DNA of 8,567 bases from CAYVBJ01 sp964415185 (GTDB lineage Bacteria; Bacteroidota; Rhodothermia; Balneolales; Balneolaceae), in assembly GCA_964415185.1 (NCBI GenBank), contig CAYPZI010000127.1:1-8567 (forward strand), read 5' to 3'. A model generated the notes under the pieces. The model worked only from the letters and a program-made list of their open reading frames with translations. It was not told the DNA's origin and ran no database searches. Shown in pieces: positions 5,465-8,567 of the stretch (positions are counted from its first letter, which is position 1; the number at the start of each line of letters is the position of its first letter). Both the position numbers and the translations under genes were made by a program.

Positions 5465-6217
5465 TCAATCTTTTACATTTACTCCTGCGGTTTTTAAATT
5501 GTGATCAAATTCTTCAGGTGTGAATGCATCCTTAACATGATAAGGCCCTGTTTCAGTTCGGCGCAACCCCGAAAGAACTGCCCTGCTGTTAAGCTCAAGG
5601 CCAAGGTCATGAGCAAGTGAGCGGATATACGTTCCCTTGCCGCACCGGATTTCCATTTCAAGTACCGGTTCTGAATATGAGTCTATTTTCCATTCATAGA
5701 TCTCAACCGGACGCGGCTCAATTTCAACCTCTTCCCCGCGCCGTGCCAGTTCATAAAGCCTTTTCCCTTTTTTTTGAATAGCCGAGTAGACGGGCGGTTT
5801 CTGTAATATAGTACCGGTAAATTTGTCTTCCATTGCCTGCCTGGCCAGATCTTCGGTGATATGGGCTGTTTCGGCAAATGCATCGGGTTCGAGTGCAGCA
5901 TCATAGCTTGGGGTTGATTTTCCAAATGTTATTTCAGCAGCGTATGTTTTTGGGAGGCCCTGGATTTGTGATATGGATTTTGTTGCCTTGCCGCAGCATA
6001 AAATCAGGAGCCCCGTTGCAAGCGGGTCGAGTGTTCCGGCATGTCCCGTTTTTTTAACGCCGATCCGGTTTCTGACATATTTGACAATATCGAAACTGCT
6101 CCATTCTCTCGGCTTGTCCATTAAGATCACTGCGCCGGATTTAAAATCGACCGGAGTTTCAATCTTTTCTGTTTTGCCGAGAACCGGCAGATCCTCCAGC
6201 GGAATCACCCTTGACAT
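5465..6217 (-). CDS. truB: tRNA pseudouridine(55) synthase TruB
   Basis: A 250-residue TruB, which converts U55 of the T-loop of elongator tRNAs to pseudouridine and also helps tRNA folding. The catalytic motif GHAGTLDPLATGLL is intact, with Asp64 as the nucleophile. Other family blocks are DKPREWSSFDIVKYVR (34-49), YAAEITFGKSTPSYD, the KPPVYSAIQKKGKRLYELAR block and RCGKGTYIRSLAHDLG, followed by a TruB C-terminal block (LSGLRRTETGPYHV). The protein ends soon after that, so it lacks the C-terminal PUA domain of the 314-residue E. coli enzyme. Short TruB proteins of this kind are usual in Bacteroidota and relatives. The start lies 29 bases after the rbfA stop with no evident Shine-Dalgarno. 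The N-terminal extension of about 28 residues before the first conserved block is unremarkable. A later start at Met33 would cut into that block, so the ATG at 6217 is preferred. Probably co-transcribed with rbfA and infB. Confidence 0.96.
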   Translation of the reverse strand: MSRVIPLEDLPVLGKTEKIETPVDFKSGAVILMDKPREWSSFDIVKYVRNRIGVKKTGHAGTLDPLATGLLILCCGKATKSISQIQGLPKTYAAEITFGKSTPSYDAALEPDAFAETAHITEDLARQAMEDKFTGTILQKPPVYSAIQKKGKRLYELARRGEEVEIEPRPVEIYEWKIDSYSEPVLEMEIRCGKGTYIRSLAHDLGLELNSRAVLSGLRRTETGPYHVKDAFTPEEFDHNLKTAGVNVKD

Positions 6218-6246
6218 TCTGCTTGCAGGTTTAAGTGTTCAGGCAT

Positions 6247-6606
6247 TTAGGACTTCTCCGGGTCATTTCTTCGGGTCTTTTCGAAAATCTTTTCCAGCTT
6301 GTTGATGTATTCCGCCGTATCATCCTCAAAAAACAGTAATTCGGGAATTCGCCTTACCTGGTTTTTAATTTTTTGAGCCAAAAGGTACCGTATTTCATCC
6401 TGGCTATCATCAATCAGCTTATAAATCGGTTTTTCCTCACGTCCGGGAGCATAGACACTCAGGTACACCTTGGCAATTGTAAGATCCTCGGTCATCTGCA
6501 CCCTTGTAACGGTGACAAACGTACCCGGAGGCTGAAATTTCTCCTGTAAAATTTTTCCAAGGTCTTTTTGAATTACCGATCCAAGCCGTTCTGTGCGGAT
6601 GCTCAT
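6247..6606 (-). CDS. rbfA: 30S ribosome-binding factor RbfA
   Basis: A 119-residue RbfA, the normal length. It binds the immature 30S subunit near helices 1 and 28 and is needed for 16S 5'-end maturation and cold growth. The single type II KH-like domain is complete: an N-terminal helix (RTERLGSVIQKDLGKIL, 4-20), the strand VTVTRVQMTEDLTIAKVYLSV (31-51) and the helix plus strand IRYLLAQKI...RRIPELLFFEDD (72-96). A charged tail (EKTRRNDPEKS) ends the protein. It sits 26 bases after the infB stop, a tight and conserved pairing of a 30S maturation factor with an initiation factor. The ATG is preceded by AT-rich sequence without a Shine-Dalgarno. Confidence 0.96.
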   Translation of the reverse strand: MSIRTERLGSVIQKDLGKILQEKFQPPGTFVTVTRVQMTEDLTIAKVYLSVYAPGREEKPIYKLIDDSQDEIRYLLAQKIKNQVRRIPELLFFEDDTAEYINKLEKIFEKTRRNDPEKS

Positions 6607-6632
6607 TGTACGTTATATCTGTTTTATGAAAA

Positions 6633-8567
6633 TTATTTTGAGACATCTTCAAGTTTTCTCTTCTCTTCTACAACCGTGTAGCTCTCAAGTTCATCACCCA
6701 CTTTTATATCGTTGTAGTTTTTAATACTGATACCGCATTCATAACCTGACTGCACCTCTTTAACATCATCTTTAAATCGTTTAAGCGAATCGATTTCACC
6801 GTCATAGATCACAACGCCGTCGCGGATCACACGTACGGGGTTATTCCGGTTAATTTTGCCGTCAACCACATAGCAACCGGCAATGGTTCCTACTTTTGAA
6901 ACCTTGAACACTTCACGAACTTCAACATAGCCCATCACCTCTTCACGGATTTCGGGGCTGAGCAATCCTTCGAGTGCATCCCTGACTTCATCCACGGCAT
7001 CATAGATTACGCTGAAGAGCCTGATATCAATTTTTTCATTTTCAGCAAGCTTTCTTGCGGAAGCAGACGGACGGACCTGGAAACCGATGATAATGGCTTC
7101 CGAGGCTGATGCAAGCAACACATCCGATTCGGTAATGGCCCCCGAGCCTGTGTGGATAATATTCACTGCAACCTCTTCGGTACTCAGTTTTTGGAGAGCT
7201 CCCGAAAGGGCTTCAATCGAGCCGTCCACATCGGCCTTGATAATAATATTAAGTTCTGAAACTTCACCGAGTGCCAGCCTTCTGGAGAGGTCATCGAGTG
7301 TAAGATGCTTGCTCGTGCGCAGCGACTGTTCACGTTTGATCTGCTGACGCTGGTTGGCAATCTCCTTGGCGGTTTTTTCATCTTTGGTCACAATCAGTTT
7401 ATCACCTGCCTGTGGGATATCATCAAAGCCGGTGAGCTGTACGGGTGTAGCAGGTCCGGCTTCTTTCAGGCGCTGCCCATGTTCGTTTTCCATTGCACGG
7501 ACACGGCCGAAGCAAGGCCCTGCCACAAACGGATCACCGATTTTTAAAGTTCCGTTTTCAACAAGCAGGTTAGCAACAATTCCTTTGCCTTTGTCAATTC
7601 TGGCTTCGAGTACGATACCCTGTGCCCTGCGGTCGGGATTAGCCTGAAGCTCCATCAATTCGGCTTCAATCAGTACCTTTTCAAGCAACTCTTCAATGCC
7701 TTTTCCGGTATGGGCCGACACTTCCGCAAGCTGGGTCTTACCGCCCCACTCTTCGACAATTACATTATGCTCGGAAAGCTGCTGCTTGATTTTATCCGGA
7801 TTGGCGCCTTCTTTATCCATTTTATTAATGGCAACTACAATCGGCACACCGGCTGCTTTGGCGTGGTTAATAGCCTCAATGGTTTGAGGCATCACCGAGT
7901 CGTCGGCAGCCACTACGAGGATGACGATATCGGTAGCCTGGGCACCCCTGCTTCGCATGGCGGTAAACGCTTCGTGACCGGGGGTATCGAGAAATGTGAT
8001 TTTGCGGTCATCATCGGTTTTAACTTCGTATGCACCGACATGCTGTGTAATGCCGCCCGCTTCACCGGCCGCGACTTTCGTTTTTCTGATGTAGTCAAGA
8101 AGCGAGGTCTTGCCATGATCCACATGTCCCATCACGGTAATGATCGGGGCTCTCGGCTCGAGATCTTCGGGATCATCCTCATCCACTTCAATCTCCTCTA
8201 TCATTTCCTCGGCATCCACAAACTCAACATCGGTATCGAATTCCGAAGCCACAAGCTCGATTGTTGATGCATCCAGCCTCTGGTTGATAGAAACCATCAT
8301 CCCGATATTCATGCAAGCCGTGATCACATCAGTGGGTTTCACATCCAGTAAATCAGCCAGGTCACTCACCGTGATAAACTCGGTGACTTCTATCAGATTT
8401 TCTTCTTCCTGCATCCCCTCCTGTTGCAGCTCCTCTTCTCTCTCTTCGCGGCGCTGCCTTCGGCGTTTTTGCCGTTTGGAACCCACCGTTTCGCCCTGCT
8501 TCATTTGCTGCATGGTTTCACGCATCTTGCGTTCCACATCCTCCTCATCTACAGAGCGGCTCCTCGA
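6633..8567 (-). CDS. infB: Translation initiation factor IF-2 (partial, N-terminus outside the window)
   Basis: The reading frame is open to the right edge, so this is the C-terminal part (about 644 residues seen) of IF-2, the GTPase that places initiator tRNA on the 30S subunit and drives subunit joining. Residues are numbered here from the GTG codon at 8537. A very charged linker (about 21-46) leads to an IF2_N domain (about 48-105). The GTPase follows with G1 GHVDHGKT (137-144), G2 GGITQH (161-166), G3 DTPGH (184-188, His188 catalytic), G4 NKMD (238-241) and G5 SAHTGKG (274-280). Domains II, III (starting near LNIIIKADVDGSIEAL) and IV complete the factor. The GTG at 8537 is not a credible start: ten further in-frame codons precede it without a stop, they encode more charged linker, and IF-2 in this group usually has a long N-terminal extension. 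It is the first gene here of a likely infB-rbfA-truB transcript. Confidence 0.97.
   Translation of the reverse strand, partial: SRSRSVDEEDVERKMRETMQQMKQGETVGSKRQKRRRQRREEREEELQQEGMQEEENLIEVTEFITVSDLADLLDVKPTDVITACMNIGMMVSINQRLDASTIELVASEFDTDVEFVDAEEMIEEIEVDEDDPEDLEPRAPIITVMGHVDHGKTSLLDYIRKTKVAAGEAGGITQHVGAYEVKTDDDRKITFLDTPGHEAFTAMRSRGAQATDIVILVVAADDSVMPQTIEAINHAKAAGVPIVVAINKMDKEGANPDKIKQQLSEHNVIVEEWGGKTQLAEVSAHTGKGIEELLEKVLIEAELMELQANPDRRAQGIVLEARIDKGKGIVANLLVENGTLKIGDPFVAGPCFGRVRAMENEHGQRLKEAGPATPVQLTGFDDIPQAGDKLIVTKDEKTAKEIANQRQQIKREQSLRTSKHLTLDDLSRRLALGEVSELNIIIKADVDGSIEALSGALQKLSTEEVAVNIIHTGSGAITESDVLLASASEAIIIGFQVRPSASARKLAENEKIDIRLFSVIYDAVDEVRDALEGLLSPEIREEVMGYVEVREVFKVSKVGTIAGCYVVDGKINRNNPVRVIRDGVVIYDGEIDSLKRFKDDVKEVQSGYECGISIKNYNDIKVGDELESYTVVEEKRKLEDVSK

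Noticed and set aside
8535..8537. GTG as the start of infB
   Set aside because: The frame stays open for ten more codons to the window edge, and IF-2 normally has a longer N-terminal region, so the gene is partial here.

Overview
This window is a housekeeping translation and RNA-metabolism locus read entirely from the minus strand. In transcription order (right to left) it holds the C-terminal two thirds or so of infB (IF-2), rbfA, truB, ribF, rpsO, pnp and an M16B zinc peptidase. All seven are intact and recognisable, except that infB runs off the right edge of the window. The gene order, the protein signatures, the moderate GC content, the AT-rich mostly Shine-Dalgarno-poor starts and the intergenic repeat types suggest a member of the FCB group, most likely the Balneolota/Rhodothermota side of Bacteroidota. 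That assignment is inference; no rRNA or marker comparison could be run.

Layout: infB, rbfA and truB follow each other with gaps of under 30 bases and look co-transcribed. A 124-base gap between truB and ribF carries two diverged copies of a stem-forming repeat. ribF is followed by a 59-base gap with a perfect extended -10 promoter (TGATATAAT) for rpsO. rpsO ends in a clear intrinsic terminator, and pnp follows behind a 150-base leader with its own good Shine-Dalgarno. Downstream of pnp there is a 408-base non-coding interval packed with repeats: a 13-bp perfect inverted repeat of the GTTTCACGCAGAG type, a five-unit 28-nt tandem array, and a second GTTTCACGC element. The M16 peptidase comes next. 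Beyond its stop, at the left edge of the window, lie a 9-nt tandem repeat and a 15-nt tandem array whose core is shared with the 28-nt array.

Functionally, IF-2, RbfA, TruB and S15 serve initiation, 30S maturation, tRNA U55 pseudouridylation and small-subunit assembly. RibF makes FMN and FAD. PNPase degrades and processes RNA. The M16 protein is a processing peptidase often found beside pnp.

I see no defence system, mobile element with a transposase, CRISPR array or novel gene cluster. The material most worth a second look is the intergenic repeat family around the M16 gene, the paired stem element between truB and ribF, and the control signals around rpsO and pnp.
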